Shown: positions 1-9,856, counted from the first letter of the stretch. The stretch: 54,823 nt of DNA from Clostridiales bacterium DTU070 (GCA_001513105.1 LFSH01000001.1:1-54823); one strand, 5' to 3'. Numbers and translations are program-made. Notes: generated from the letters alone by a model not told the origin.

Positions 1-725
1 GATTCAATATCAGGGGTGGTTTCATCACCGCATGGAACGGCAAAGACCGTGAAGGCTGGTCAATAATAGATACGATGATGAACCTGCCGTTACTGTACTG
101 GGCTTCGGAAGAAACAGGGTACAGCCGCTATCGCTTCATAGCTGAAGCCCATGCCGGAAAGACTGCTGAAAACGTAATCCGTCCCGACGGATCAGCCATT
201 CACATTATTGAATATGACCTTAATACCGGAGAGGTTGTCAGAACTTACGGCGGCCAGGGATACGGCATTGGTTCTTCGTGGTCGAGGGGGCAAAGCTGGG
301 CAATTTACGGTTTCGCACTGTCCTATTCCCATACCCGGAAGGAACAGTACCTGGATATTGCGAAAAAAGTCGCCCATTATTTTTCGTCCTGTATCCAGGA
401 CAGTTATATCCCGGCTGTGGACTTCAGAAGCCCCGATACGCCGGTATACATCGATACAACCGCCGGAGCCATTGCTGCAAGCGGGATGATTGAAATATCC
501 CGGCATGTTCCCTCTTTAGAAAAGAAGATTTATCTGGACACAGCACTGAAAATCCTGAAGTCGCTGGAGAAAGAACACTGTGACTGGACAAGCCATACCG
601 ATTCCATTTTGCAGAATGGCTCGGAATCATACAACAGCGGAATTCATAAAAGCATTATATACGGTGATTTCTTTTTCATAGAAGCCATCCTGAAAGTGAA
701 AGAAACAGGCATTTGCCTGTGGTAA
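1..725 (+). CDS. GH88 unsaturated glucuronyl hydrolase, 5'-truncated by the window edge
   Basis: The open frame runs from base 3 without a start codon before Met75, so the gene begins upstream and about 240 C-terminal residues are visible. GH88 enzymes remove the 4,5-unsaturated uronic acid that polysaccharide lyases leave at oligosaccharide ends, usually in the cytoplasm. Family signatures seen in order: IIDTMMNLPLLYWAS, whose Asp matches one of the two catalytic aspartates of the family; RPDGSAIH; GIGSSWSRGQSWAIYG; DTTAGAIAASGM; and a C-terminal NGSESYNSGIHKSIIYGD block. These favour GH88 over the related GH105. It ends with TAA just before a hairpin terminator. The neighbouring spoVT gene is convergent, so this gene belongs to a unit lying left of the window, plausibly for pectin, xylan or glycosaminoglycan use. 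Confidence 0.88.
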   Translation, partial: FNIRGGFITAWNGKDREGWSIIDTMMNLPLLYWASEETGYSRYRFIAEAHAGKTAENVIRPDGSAIHIIEYDLNTGEVVRTYGGQGYGIGSSWSRGQSWAIYGFALSYSHTRKEQYLDIAKKVAHYFSSCIQDSYIPAVDFRSPDTPVYIDTTAGAIAASGMIEISRHVPSLEKKIYLDTALKILKSLEKEHCDWTSHTDSILQNGSESYNSGIHKSIIYGDFFFIEAILKVKETGICLW

Positions 726-780
726 TAAAAGAAGTTTCCGAAGAGATTTGATTATCTGAAAGGTTTTCGGTTTTTTTAAA

Positions 781-804
781 GAGAGCCGGCAAGGCTCTCT
801 TTTT
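781..804 (+). terminator. Rho-independent terminator of the GH88 gene
   Basis: GAGAGCC (781-787) pairs perfectly with GGCTCTC (793-799) around a 5-base loop and is followed by TTTTT on the plus strand. On the minus strand only three T follow the stem, so it serves mainly the plus-strand gene. The spoVT stop codon lies inside the T tract. Confidence 0.8.
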
Positions 805-1354
805 ATTGTTCCATGTGTTTTCCAAGGAATGTTGCAGCCGACTGGGCCAGCTTTTCTTCCACATCACCCATCTTAGCGTTGGGATCGGTTGATAAAACCA
901 TTACGGCTCCGATAGGATCACCTTCTGAAATTATGGGTGTAATAACCTGGGATGTATATTTTTCGCTTGACTCATCACTAAGAATCGTAACTTTCGCAGA
1001 ATCGGCAGAAGGTGCTATAAATGTGGTTTTTGATTCTATAATCTTCTCAAGCTCACTGCTTAACGGCTTCTCAAGGAATTCCTTCTTTGATGCACCTGAT
1101 ACGGCAATGATTGAATCCCTGTCTGCAACACATACAATATGTCCGCTTGTATTATGCAGGGATTCAGCATATTCCGATGCAAAATCACCCAGTTCGCCAA
1201 TGGGGGAATATTTCTTCAGAATTACCTCGCCTTCGCGGTCGGTAAATATTTCCAAAGGATCGCCTTCACGAATTCTTAAAGTCCGCCTGATTTCCTTGGG
1301 AATTACAACGCGTCCCAAATCATCAATCCTTCTAACGATGCCAGTCGCCTTCAA
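803..1354 (-). CDS. spoVT: Stage V sporulation protein T (AbrB-family transcription regulator)
   Basis: 183 residues. An N-terminal AbrB/MazE-type swapped-hairpin DNA-binding domain (residues 1-50, with IVRRIDDLGRVVIPKEIRR) is followed by a GAF-like domain (about 55-180). This is the domain order and length of SpoVT, which tunes forespore sigma-G genes. The start is a TTG codon at 1354: an AAGGAGG ribosome-binding site lies 8 bases upstream and the protein begins exactly at the conserved MKATGIVRRID. It is last in the mfd-prsA-spoVT gene order but has its own sigma-G-like promoter (1395-1425). Confidence 0.95.
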   Translation of the reverse strand: MKATGIVRRIDDLGRVVIPKEIRRTLRIREGDPLEIFTDREGEVILKKYSPIGELGDFASEYAESLHNTSGHIVCVADRDSIIAVSGASKKEFLEKPLSSELEKIIESKTTFIAPSADSAKVTILSDESSEKYTSQVITPIISEGDPIGAVMVLSTDPNAKMGDVEEKLAQSAATFLGKHMEQ

Positions 1355-1394
1355 GGTCTATGCCTCCTTTCAACCTAAAGAAATCTTACGCTCT

Positions 1395-1425
1395 TATTAT
1401 GAATAGATCCTGTAGTTTTTATGCA
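1395..1425 (-). promoter_or_regulatory. Sigma-G-type promoter of spoVT
   Basis: Read on the minus strand: -35 TGCATA (1420-1425), 18-base spacer, -10 CATAATA (1395-1401), about 40 bases before the TTG start. The sigma-G consensus is about TGMATA / CATnnTA with 17-18 bases, so the match is close. In Bacillus subtilis spoVT is a sigma-G gene, which supports the call. Transcription itself is inferred. Confidence 0.75.
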
Positions 1426-1504
1426 GACATACCAAATATAAAAGACTTAAGGCAAAAGGTGGTTCAGTATGAAGTGTCCGGGTTGATGGAGGATATTTGA
1501 CAGG

Positions 1505-2542
1505 CTATTTTCCGAAGGTTTTCCTTGTAATTTTGCTAAGTACTTTTTCATTTTTGACCAGGTTAAAATCCGGATCGTTTAACCATTGCCTTACCTTATT
1601 CAGGTAATACTCGTTCAGTTTAGACGCTTTCAGCTCGCTTCTTGCAAGTTCTTTCTTGTCTTCAAAACTTGTCCTGTGTTCCAGCCTCATTATATGATAT
1701 CCAAATTGGGTTTCCACAATACCGGTATCCCCGACTTTTGCATTAAAAGCCCAGTCCTTGAACTCCTGGGCATAGGATTCCGAATATTTGAAGGTATATT
1801 CTCCGTTATTTTCCTTTGCAGCAGGGTCCTCGGAGTATTCCCCGACCAGTTCGGTCATGTTTTCACCCTGCTCAATTCTTCTTAACAACTCATCGGCAAG
1901 TTTTTCCTTTTCGGCTTTTTGCTCGCTGTTCATATTTTTATCGACTGAAATCAGAATATGCCTGACCGTTACATCATCCATGTTCTGCCTGTTCATGTCA
2001 TAGTATTCCCTTGCCTCTTCATCCGAAACATATACTTCATCCGCATTACTGTTCTTTTGCATAAAGTCGTAGGAAAACCTGCTTATAAGCTGAGACTTCA
2101 TCATTATGTCCTTAAACTGAGAAATGGTCAGGCCTATGCCGTTTGTTACGTAATTCCTGTTCTCTTCATTCTGCAGCCAGTTGTCCAGATACTGGTTAAT
2201 TTCCTTTTTTTCAGAATCGGTTAATTTGAATTTTGCCTGATCGGCCATAATCAGCTGCACTTTAAATTCCTTCGCGTTTTCAAGGGCCTGGTTCATAACT
2301 ATTGCCACGGGGTCCTCACCGTCAACGGTGGTCTCCCAAAGCTCCCTTATCTCCTGCTCACTTGTTACACCCGCTTCAGACTCGGTTACCTGTTTTTGAG
2401 TACGGAGAAAGAAAATATACTCATGGTTCCTGATTCTCTGGCCGCCGACCCTGGCGACATAACTTTGTGAATCCAGTATATAATATATAATTCCTGCCGC
2501 TATAACCGTTGCAATGATTACAATGGTCATTATCTTCTTCAT
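1505..2542 (-). CDS. PrsA/SurA-like membrane-anchored peptidyl-prolyl isomerase (parvulin foldase)
   Basis: 345 residues. A single N-terminal hydrophobic segment (about 4-24) lacks a lipobox cysteine, so the protein is probably anchored by an uncleaved helix instead of lipid as in classical PrsA. A SurA-N-like helical chaperone region (about 30-185) precedes a parvulin domain (about 190-295) beginning with VTVRHILISVD and ending with FGYHIMRLEHR. Such foldases help exported proteins fold outside the membrane. It lies 156 bases downstream of mfd and upstream of spoVT, the usual clostridial order. The ATG is preceded by AGGTGG. Confidence 0.85.
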   Translation of the reverse strand: MKKIMTIVIIATVIAAGIIYYILDSQSYVARVGGQRIRNHEYIFFLRTQKQVTESEAGVTSEQEIRELWETTVDGEDPVAIVMNQALENAKEFKVQLIMADQAKFKLTDSEKKEINQYLDNWLQNEENRNYVTNGIGLTISQFKDIMMKSQLISRFSYDFMQKNSNADEVYVSDEEAREYYDMNRQNMDDVTVRHILISVDKNMNSEQKAEKEKLADELLRRIEQGENMTELVGEYSEDPAAKENNGEYTFKYSESYAQEFKDWAFNAKVGDTGIVETQFGYHIMRLEHRTSFEDKKELARSELKASKLNEYYLNKVRQWLNDPDFNLVKNEKVLSKITRKTFGK

Positions 2543-2698
2543 TAATAATCCACCTTTAACAAATGTGGCTGAGTATTGCCCTTCTGTCCGGCAGAAAGCC
2601 GGATATTCCGGACAAGAGAAAGCAATATCAAAACTTATTCAGTTCTGCCAGCAATGTAGTTTTAACAGATACTGTTCAGATACTTTAATTATAATCAA

Positions 2699-5600
2699 TT
2701 ATTGTTCGGACTGCAATTTATGAACTATCTGTAACAAAATCTTAATATTGTCAAGTATTTCAGCCGGGCTTAAGCCTTCCACCCTGTATGACAGGTAGGG
2801 TGTTTTGCCCGCTGAAAACATAACTCTTCCTTTTTGATCCTGTATCAGTTTCGACAGCAGCGGCAGCGGAAGTGCGGCCTGTTCCCTGAAATACAGCAGC
2901 ACTACGCCGCCTTTCTGCTTGACAATACTGAAACCGCATTTCGCGGCAAGTTTTCTTACCAGGACGGTTTTAATAAGGTTCGACGCCGCCTCGGGAACAT
3001 CGCCGTACCTGTCTATAAGTTCATCATATACGTCCATGGCCTCATCATCGGTTTCAACGGCGGCTATGGTCTTATACATGTCCAGCCTTGCCTGTTCATC
3101 GGGTATATATCCTGAATCCAGGTACGCATCCACCCTGATATCAACAGTTACGTCAATATCTTCCTCTTTCACCGGTTCGCCCCTTAACTCCCTGACTGTT
3201 TCATCCAGGAGTTTCACATACGTGTCATAACCAACCGATTCCATGTGACCGTGCTGTTCGGGACCCAAAAGGTTACCTGCGCCCCTTATCTGCAAATCCC
3301 GCATTGCTATTTTGAAACCTGAGCCGAACTCGGTGAATTCACGGATGGCTTTAAGCCTTTTTTCCGCAATTTCATTTAGCACCTTGTCCTTTTTGTATGT
3401 CAGGTATGCATAAGCCAGGCGGTTTGAACGCCCCACCCGGCCCCTGAGCTGATATAACTGGGCAAGGCCAAGCCTGTCTGCATCCTCTACTATTATCGTG
3501 TTTACATTAGGCATGTCTATTCCCGACTCGATAATTGTGGTACATACAAGCACATCGAATTCCTTATTGATAAAAGATGTTATAATATTTTCAAGCTGCC
3601 GTTCACTCATCTGGCCATGGGCATAACCCACCCTTACCTGGCCCAGCATCTCCTGCAGCCTGGCTGCTTTTGCCTGTATCCCCTTCACGCGGTTGTACAG
3701 GTAAAACACCTGGCCGTCCCTTGAAATCTCTCTTCTGATTGCGTCTGCAACAACATCCTCACTGTATTCAAGTACATAGGTCTGAACCGGGTATCTTTGC
3801 TCCGGGGGCTGCTGTATTACGCTTATATCCCTTATGCCGGTCAGCGACATGTGCAGTGTCCTGGGTATCGGCGTGGCAGACAGCGTCAATATATCCACTT
3901 TAGGATACATGCTTTTTATTTTCTCCTTCTGCTCAACACCGAAACGGTGTTCTTCATCAATGACCAGAAGGCCAAGATCCTTAAAGCGCACTTCCTTGTT
4001 AAAAAGTTTGTGCGTACCGACAATAAGATCAATGCGTCCCGATTTCAGGTCCCTGATAATCTTCCTCTGCTCGCTGTCGGTACGAAACCGGCTTAACATT
4101 TCAACCGTTACCGGGAACTGTTCAAAACGTTTTTTAAAGTTCTCATAATGCTGTGATGCAAGAACGGTTGTAGGAACCAGGAAAGCCGACTGTTTTCCGT
4201 CCATTGCAGCTTTGAAAACAGCCCGCAGCGCCACCTCGGTCTTGCCGTAGCCCACATCTCCGCAAAGCAGGCGATCCATCGGTTTCTTCATTTCCATGTC
4301 TGCTTTAATCTCTTCGGTACATCTGAGCTGGTCCTCTGTCTCTTCCCACTCAAAGGCTTCTTCAAACTGTTTCTGCCAGACAGTATCCGGTGAAAACGCA
4401 TAACCTTCTATTGCGGCACGTTCGGCTTCGAGGCGGATTAAACTTTCGGCAAGCTGTTTCAGCGATTCCTTTACCCGTTTCTTCTGTTTTGCCCATTCGG
4501 TTCCGCCCAGTTTATTTATCCTGGGTGTTTTCCCTTCGGTTCCTATATACTTCTGAATAAGATCCATCTGGGTTGTGGGGATGTACAACAGGCCGCCGTC
4601 GCGGTATTCAATCTTTAAATATTCGTTTTTCGTACCGTCAACGGTAAGGGTTTCTATTCCCTTATAAACTCCTATTCCATGGGTCTGGTGAACAACAAAA
4701 TCCCCAACCGTCAGATCGGTGAACACCTTTATTTTCTTTCCGCCATGCATCTGCGGGCCGGCTTTTGATTTTTTGCCCGCGACAATATCACTTTCGCAAA
4801 GAACAGCCCATTTTATATCAGGATATACGAACCCTTTTCTCAACCGTCCGGTTTTTATCACAACGCAGGGTATGTCGCTTTCGGGATACTCTGACAGAAT
4901 ACGGATATTATCATCTTGCAGCAGGCTCTTCAGCCCGTCCCTCCTCTGATCCGAAAGCGCCTGTATTGTTACCTGGTACCCCTTGTCAACCCAGGCTCTC
5001 AGGTCCTTTTTCAGTTCTTCCATGTGTCCCCTGTACGGTTCAATGTTATATCCGCGCAGGGAATACATGTTTTTTACAGACGTAAGCGTCTCACTTTCAT
5101 CAAGGCTGTTAAGGTACACAGTCTGCTTTAAGGCAAGCTGTCCAGGGATGTCCCCGGGATCATGGTACATCAAAAAGGAACCGGGCAGGACCATTCCCTT
5201 ATCCATGAGGACTTCACACTGCCTGTGGTAGTCTTCAATAACATTTACAAGCCTCTGCCTCAGCCTTGGCACATCCTCGACAAACAGCAGTTCGTCCCCG
5301 TCTGTATAGTGCAGAATTGTATGCCTGTTTTCGTAAAAGTACGGGATAAACTTATCAATACCCGCAAAGTATTCACCGTTTTTCAGTTTCTCAACATATA
5401 CACCGAAGTTTTTCCTAAGTGTCCCGGCAAGTTCCTTATCCTTTATTCCGGATAAAACGCCGGATAGCTCACGCTCCACCCTGTCGGCTATCTTTGAGGC
5501 ATGATCCCTTGTAAAGATGAACTCCTTTGCCTGAAGGATATCAAACTGCGTAATGCTTTGAAAGGATCTCTGGCTTTCAGGATCAAACATGCGTATCGAA

Positions 5601-6193
5601 TCTATTTCAATATCAAACAGTTCAATTCTTACAGGATTTTCAAGCTGTATCGGAAAAATATCTATAATACCGCCCCTTATTGTAAACTGGCCAGGACCCT
5701 GTACCTCGTCCTCCCTCTCATAACCCATTCTGACCAGTTCGGATGTGAGCCTTTCGAGGTCTACCGTATCCCCTGTCTTCAGTGACAGCCTGCTTCCGGA
5801 AAAATCTGCGGGCGGCATGAAAATGTCCAGCAGTGATTCACAGGACAGAACAACAATATCGTAGTCCTTCCTCAGAATACGATCAAGAATCCCTATCCTT
5901 TGATGGGCACGATCATTGCTTTTCGCTTCCACATCATAGAGCATTGTTTCCCTGAACGGAAAAAGGAATACCCTTACGTCGGACAGGCTTTCAAAACTTC
6001 TGAATGCATCACGCGCCTGTAACTCATTTGCAGCGATATACAGTGCTTTTCTCCCGGTGCGGGCAATAACGGAATGGACCAGATGGTGCCTTTGGGCATC
6101 CATAAGGCCGATGATTGAAATACTGGAACCCTCCAGAATATCTTTATTAATTTCATAAAATTTATCCCAGTTATAAAACCTTCTATTATTCAT
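2699..6193 (-). CDS. mfd: Transcription-repair coupling factor
   Basis: 1164 residues, normal length for Mfd. It displaces RNA polymerase stalled at lesions and recruits UvrA. Domains in order: UvrB-like N-terminal domains (about 1-350); the CarD-like polymerase-interaction domain near residue 490 (VGDFVVHQTHGIGVYKG); a superfamily-2 translocase with Walker A CGDVGYGKTE near 643, DEEH near 746, LSATPIPRT and GRVGRS; and a C-terminal TRCF domain. It follows pth by 19 bases, so the two are likely cotranscribed. The ATG has only a weak GGGGTTG ribosome-binding site. Confidence 0.98.
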   Translation of the reverse strand: MNNRRFYNWDKFYEINKDILEGSSISIIGLMDAQRHHLVHSVIARTGRKALYIAANELQARDAFRSFESLSDVRVFLFPFRETMLYDVEAKSNDRAHQRIGILDRILRKDYDIVVLSCESLLDIFMPPADFSGSRLSLKTGDTVDLERLTSELVRMGYEREDEVQGPGQFTIRGGIIDIFPIQLENPVRIELFDIEIDSIRMFDPESQRSFQSITQFDILQAKEFIFTRDHASKIADRVERELSGVLSGIKDKELAGTLRKNFGVYVEKLKNGEYFAGIDKFIPYFYENRHTILHYTDGDELLFVEDVPRLRQRLVNVIEDYHRQCEVLMDKGMVLPGSFLMYHDPGDIPGQLALKQTVYLNSLDESETLTSVKNMYSLRGYNIEPYRGHMEELKKDLRAWVDKGYQVTIQALSDQRRDGLKSLLQDDNIRILSEYPESDIPCVVIKTGRLRKGFVYPDIKWAVLCESDIVAGKKSKAGPQMHGGKKIKVFTDLTVGDFVVHQTHGIGVYKGIETLTVDGTKNEYLKIEYRDGGLLYIPTTQMDLIQKYIGTEGKTPRINKLGGTEWAKQKKRVKESLKQLAESLIRLEAERAAIEGYAFSPDTVWQKQFEEAFEWEETEDQLRCTEEIKADMEMKKPMDRLLCGDVGYGKTEVALRAVFKAAMDGKQSAFLVPTTVLASQHYENFKKRFEQFPVTVEMLSRFRTDSEQRKIIRDLKSGRIDLIVGTHKLFNKEVRFKDLGLLVIDEEHRFGVEQKEKIKSMYPKVDILTLSATPIPRTLHMSLTGIRDISVIQQPPEQRYPVQTYVLEYSEDVVADAIRREISRDGQVFYLYNRVKGIQAKAARLQEMLGQVRVGYAHGQMSERQLENIITSFINKEFDVLVCTTIIESGIDMPNVNTIIVEDADRLGLAQLYQLRGRVGRSNRLAYAYLTYKKDKVLNEIAEKRLKAIREFTEFGSGFKIAMRDLQIRGAGNLLGPEQHGHMESVGYDTYVKLLDETVRELRGEPVKEEDIDVTVDIRVDAYLDSGYIPDEQARLDMYKTIAAVETDDEAMDVYDELIDRYGDVPEAASNLIKTVLVRKLAAKCGFSIVKQKGGVVLLYFREQAALPLPLLSKLIQDQKGRVMFSAGKTPYLSYRVEGLSPAEILDNIKILLQIVHKLQSEQ

Positions 6194-6212
6194 TGATACA
6201 ACCCCAGGATTA

Positions 6213-6776
6213 CTATTTTCCGTTGAACTTGCTCATAGCCTGTTCAATTCCGTGTGTAATTATTTCCTGGACAGACAGGGCCGCTTTTTTTATTGTTTCA
6301 GCCATTATCTTCCATTCCTCGTCATTCAGTCTGCCTAAAACAAAAGATACCAGATCCTGCGGAGGTTTAGGTCTGCCAATCCCAATCCTGATGCGGGGGA
6401 ACTCTTCCGACCTGATATGATAGAGAATAGAACGCATACCATTATGGGTGCCGGCGCTTCCCCGGGGACGGATCCGTATTGTCCCGAAATCAAGGTCAAC
6501 ATCGTCATATATTACTATAAGCCTGCTAAGATCCAGCCTGTAGAATTCTACAATGTCCCTCAGGGCTTCACCGCTGTTGTTCATATATGTCTGAGGCTTG
6601 ACCAGCAGAACTTTCTCATCCTGTATAAAACCTTCACCAAGAACAGACTGGAACTTCAATTTTCTAAAGGGTATATTATAAAACAGGGATATATAATCAA
6701 CGCATTCAAAGCCTATATTATGCCTGGTTCCCTCATATTGTCTGCCCGGATTGCCAAGACCTGCAATAACAAACAT
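6213..6776 (-). CDS. pth: Peptidyl-tRNA hydrolase
   Basis: 187 residues, the usual size. It recycles peptidyl-tRNA that drops off ribosomes. Seen: GLGNPGRQYEGTRHNIGFE at the N-terminus with the catalytic His of TRHNIGF, VKPQTYMNNSGEA, and IYDDVDLDFGTIRIRPRGSAGTHNG. An AAGGAGG sequence lies 7 bases before the ATG. It is upstream of mfd in the same orientation and separated from prs by a strong terminator, so a pth-mfd unit probably begins here. Confidence 0.98.
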   Translation of the reverse strand: MFVIAGLGNPGRQYEGTRHNIGFECVDYISLFYNIPFRKLKFQSVLGEGFIQDEKVLLVKPQTYMNNSGEALRDIVEFYRLDLSRLIVIYDDVDLDFGTIRIRPRGSAGTHNGMRSILYHIRSEEFPRIRIGIGRPKPPQDLVSFVLGRLNDEEWKIMAETIKKAALSVQEIITHGIEQAMSKFNGK

Positions 6777-6831
6777 TCATCTTCCTCCTTTTACAATATG
6801 AAGTATACCACAGCTTTTTATTTAATTACAT

Positions 6832-6866
6832 AAAAAATCAACGGGCATGTAAAACATACCCGTTGA
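6832..6866 (-). terminator. Rho-independent terminator of prs
   Basis: A 12-base-pair stem (6838-6849 with 6855-6866, one G-T pair) has a 5-base loop and is followed on the minus strand by six T (6832-6837). It lies 20 bases after the prs stop and separates the glmU-prs unit from pth-mfd. Confidence 0.88.
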
Positions 6867-6886
6867 CTTATTGCTTCAACGGTTTT

Positions 6887-7846
6887 TTATTGCTGCGTAA
6901 ACAGTGTTGATATGGAAATATCGCCATAAATGCGCTCAATCGCCTCCGCGAAAACATCGGCAACCGAAAGAACGGTAATCTTGTCTATCCTTTTTTCCTT
7001 ACTGAGGGGTATTGTATTCAGCATGACAAGTTCCTTGATGGGAGAGTTCTTGATACGTTCTATTGCCGGCCCTGACAAAACGCCATGGGTACAGCAGGCA
7101 TATACCTCTTTCGCGCCTATGTCGGCCAATGCATTTGCAGCACCAACTATTGTGCCTGCGGTATCTATTATGTCATCAACAAGTATTGCCCGTTTCTCCC
7201 GGACATCCCCGATTATGTTCATTATTTCGCAAACATTTGCTTTCGGGCGGCGTTTATCTATTATGGCAAGGGGAGCTTCAAGTTTCTCGGCAAATTTTCT
7301 CGAACGCGAAACGCTGCCGATATCAGGTGAAACAACAACAAGATCATCGGCATTGCCGAATTTCTCGTTTATATATTTAGCAAGGATGGGTGCCCCCAAA
7401 AGATGATCAAGGGGTATGTCAAAGAAACCCTGGAGCTGGGCTGCATGCAAATCCATTGTTAAAACCCTGTCTGCACCTGCGGTGGTTATAAGGTTGGCTA
7501 CAAGTTTTGCAGAAATGGGATCCCTTGCCTTGGCTTTCCTGTCCTGCCTTGCATACCCGAAGTACGGCATGACGGCGGTAATCCTGCCCGCTGAAGCCCT
7601 TCGCAGCGCATCAATCAGGATCAACAGCTCCACCAGGTTATCATTTACCGGCGTACAGGTTGACTGGATAATGAAAACATCTGAACCTCTCACCACTTCG
7701 TTGATGCTTATTGCTATTTCCCCGTCGCTGAAACGTCCTACATTTGAAGCACCAAGAGGCAAACCGATTTTTGCGGCAATTTCTTCAGCAAGTTCTATAT
7801 TCGAGTTGCCTGCGAATATTTTGATGTCTTTACCGTGTAAGTTCAT
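6887..7846 (-). CDS. prs: Ribose-phosphate pyrophosphokinase (PRPP synthetase)
   Basis: 319 residues, the class I size. It makes phosphoribosyl pyrophosphate from ribose-5-phosphate and ATP for nucleotide, His, Trp and NAD synthesis. Seen: [51 protein letters not shown], and the PRPP-binding [11 protein letters not shown] near residue 220. GGAGG lies upstream of the ATG. It follows glmU by 21 bases, so the two are probably one transcript. PRPP made here would also feed the pncB product at the right end of the window. Confidence 0.98.
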   Translation of the reverse strand: MNLHGKDIKIFAGNSNIELAEEIAAKIGLPLGASNVGRFSDGEIAISINEVVRGSDVFIIQSTCTPVNDNLVELLILIDALRRASAGRITAVMPYFGYARQDRKAKARDPISAKLVANLITTAGADRVLTMDLHAAQLQGFFDIPLDHLLGAPILAKYINEKFGNADDLVVVSPDIGSVSRSRKFAEKLEAPLAIIDKRRPKANVCEIMNIIGDVREKRAILVDDIIDTAGTIVGAANALADIGAKEVYACCTHGVLSGPAIERIKNSPIKELVMLNTIPLSKEKRIDKITVLSVADVFAEAIERIYGDISISTLFTQQ

Positions 7847-7867
7847 TTTATAACAACCTCCGTAAAA

Positions 7868-9259
7868 TTACTCTTCAGGTTTTTGCTCCCGCAGCCTTCC
7901 TTTACGTATTACCCAGTCATGAATAATGGTCTGACGGCTCCTGGCAATTGCAAGGGAATACTCGGGCACTTCTTCGGTTATTGTTGAGCCGGCCGCTATA
8001 AAAGAATTTGCCTTTACTTCCACCGGCGAGACCAGGTTTACGTTACAGCCGACAAAGCTGTTGTCTCCGACAATGGTCTTGTGTTTCTTCTGACCGTCAT
8101 AGTTAACCACAACAACACCGCAGCCTATATTTACATTTTTTCCGATTTCGGCATCGCCTATATATGTTAAATGTGATACTTTTGTATGGTCACCAATTAC
8201 CGATTTCTTAACCTCAACAAAATCGCCGATTTTAACATTCCTGCCTATACAGCTTCCTAGCCTCAGGTATGCAAAAGGCCCCACCTTTGTCTTGTCGCCG
8301 ATTGAGCTTTCGATGACTACTGAATTTAAAACCGTTACATTATCCCCGGTAATCGAGTCGGTAATCTTTGAGTTCGGGCCTATTACGCAGTCCCGGCCTA
8401 TTTTTGTATTCCCCTCAAGAATTGTCAGCGGATAAATTACAGTATCCCTTCCTATTTCCACGCCGTACTCGACAATGCAGCTGTCGGGATCAAGAAAGGT
8501 AACCCCGTTACGCATATGTTCCTCTATTATCCGCCTGTTCAGAATCTTCTGCGCCCAGGCAAGCTGGACTCGATCATTTATTCCCGCCGTTTCATCAGTG
8601 CAGCCCAAAGCTGTGGCACCAGCCCTGCCGCCATTCTTAACGATAAACGATACTGCATCGGTCAGGTAATATTCATTCTGATTATTCTGATTTGACAGGT
8701 TCTCAAGGGATTCCAGCAGCCATTCGGTTTCAAAGCAGAATATTCCAGTGTTGATTTCTTTTATCCGAAGCTGTTCCAAAGTGGCATCCCGGTGTTCAAC
8801 AATGCCGGTTACATTGCCAGAATCATCCCTGACTATCCTTCCATAGCCTTCAGGATCTTCGCAAATGGTCGTTAAAACTGTCATTGCCCTTTTGTTTTCG
8901 GTATGCTCATGAATGATTTGCTTTATTGTCCTGGACGTAATTAAAGGAGTATCTCCGCATAAAATGAGGCAGGTGCCCTTTTTACCCTGAAGCAGCGGTT
9001 TTGCCTGCATAACCGCATGCCCTGTTCCCAGTTGTTCAGGTTGGGAAACAAACTCCACATTTTCTGTTATACAGGCTCTGACCCGTTCCTCCTGGTGTCC
9101 TGTAACTACAATGATATTATCTATTCCCGCAGCCTTAACGGCATCTATTACCCAGTTAATCATAGGTTTTCCGCACAGTTCATGAATAACCTTGGCCCGG
9201 TCTGACTTCATCCGCGTTCCTGCTCCGGCAGCCAATATAACAGCATAAATATCTTTCAT
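7868..9259 (-). CDS. glmU: Bifunctional N-acetylglucosamine-1-phosphate uridyltransferase / glucosamine-1-phosphate acetyltransferase
   Basis: 463 residues, full length. It makes UDP-GlcNAc for peptidoglycan. The N-terminal pyrophosphorylase domain carries LAAGAGTRMKSDRAKVIH (residues 10-27), LGTGHAVMQA and CGDTPLI. The C-terminal half (about 250-445) is a left-handed beta-helix of hexapeptide repeats with the acetyltransferase site. A GGGAGGCG ribosome-binding site precedes the ATG. Upstream lie the two terminators of spoVG, so glmU-prs probably starts its own transcript in 9260-9440, where I do not see a convincing promoter. Confidence 0.98.
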   Translation of the reverse strand: MKDIYAVILAAGAGTRMKSDRAKVIHELCGKPMINWVIDAVKAAGIDNIIVVTGHQEERVRACITENVEFVSQPEQLGTGHAVMQAKPLLQGKKGTCLILCGDTPLITSRTIKQIIHEHTENKRAMTVLTTICEDPEGYGRIVRDDSGNVTGIVEHRDATLEQLRIKEINTGIFCFETEWLLESLENLSNQNNQNEYYLTDAVSFIVKNGGRAGATALGCTDETAGINDRVQLAWAQKILNRRIIEEHMRNGVTFLDPDSCIVEYGVEIGRDTVIYPLTILEGNTKIGRDCVIGPNSKITDSITGDNVTVLNSVVIESSIGDKTKVGPFAYLRLGSCIGRNVKIGDFVEVKKSVIGDHTKVSHLTYIGDAEIGKNVNIGCGVVVVNYDGQKKHKTIVGDNSFVGCNVNLVSPVEVKANSFIAAGSTITEEVPEYSLAIARSRQTIIHDWVIRKGRLREQKPEE

Positions 9260-9433
9260 GAGGATATAACGCCTCCCACCTGGTTAAACGCAAAATAAAC
9301 ACTTTGCAACACTATCATTCTCTCATTTTTATTTTATTTTTTCAACATGCAAAATAGACAAAAACAGTACAGGTTTTGCGCTCTTAAGGGTTAATAATGG
9401 GTGAATAAAGGAAGGTACCCGCATGAAAAATGA

Positions 9434-9472
9434 CTGAAAAAAATAAACCCGTTGCCTGTTACAGGCAGCGGG
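9434..9472 (-). terminator. Second (distal) terminator behind spoVG
   Basis: An 11-base-pair stem (9448-9458 with 9462-9472, one G-T pair) with a 3-base loop is followed on the minus strand by a T-rich tract (9436-9447). Together with the hairpin at 9508-9529 it forms a double stop between spoVG and glmU. Confidence 0.8.
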
Positions 9473-9507
9473 CCATTTTCAATCTCAGTTTCAAACCCAA
9501 AAATACG

Positions 9508-9536
9508 GGCACTTATATATGTAAGTGCCTTCTTTT
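9508..9536 (-). terminator. First (proximal) terminator behind spoVG
   Basis: GGCACTTA (9508-9515) pairs perfectly with TAAGTGCC (9522-9529). It lies 10 bases after the spoVG stop. Five T follow in the minus direction after a short CGTA, and a T-rich tract is also present on the plus side. Confidence 0.75.
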
Positions 9537-9538
9537 TA

Positions 9539-9856
9539 TTATTCTTCTTCTGCTTTTTCTTCTGTTTCAGAGCTGTTTGCGCCTTCACCTGCTTCTTCTT
9601 CTACCAGCATTGTCTGATACTTTTCAAGGATTGCTGTCTGAATCATCGCACGAGCTTCTGAATGAATGGGATGCGCAATATCCCTGAATTCGCCGCTGGG
9701 TGTCTTTCTGCTGGGCATTGCAATGAAAAGTCCATTTTGGCTTTCGATAATTTTAATATCGTGAACCACAAATGCATTGTCAAATGTTACTGACACAACA
9801 GCCTTCATTTTCCCTTCTGAATCAATTTTCCTGATTCGGATATCCGTAATCTCCAT
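9539..9856 (-). CDS. spoVG: Septation/sporulation regulator SpoVG
   Basis: 105 residues. An 85-residue SpoVG core ([19 protein letters not shown]..., [21 protein letters not shown]) is followed by a Glu-rich tail (about 86-105), as usual. It is a small nucleic-acid-binding regulator acting on septation and exoprotein genes. GGAAGGTGG precedes the ATG. It appears monocistronic: a sigma-H promoter lies about 80 bases upstream and two terminators follow. Confidence 0.97.
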   Translation of the reverse strand: MEITDIRIRKIDSEGKMKAVVSVTFDNAFVVHDIKIIESQNGLFIAMPSRKTPSGEFRDIAHPIHSEARAMIQTAILEKYQTMLVEEEAGEGANSSETEEKAEEE

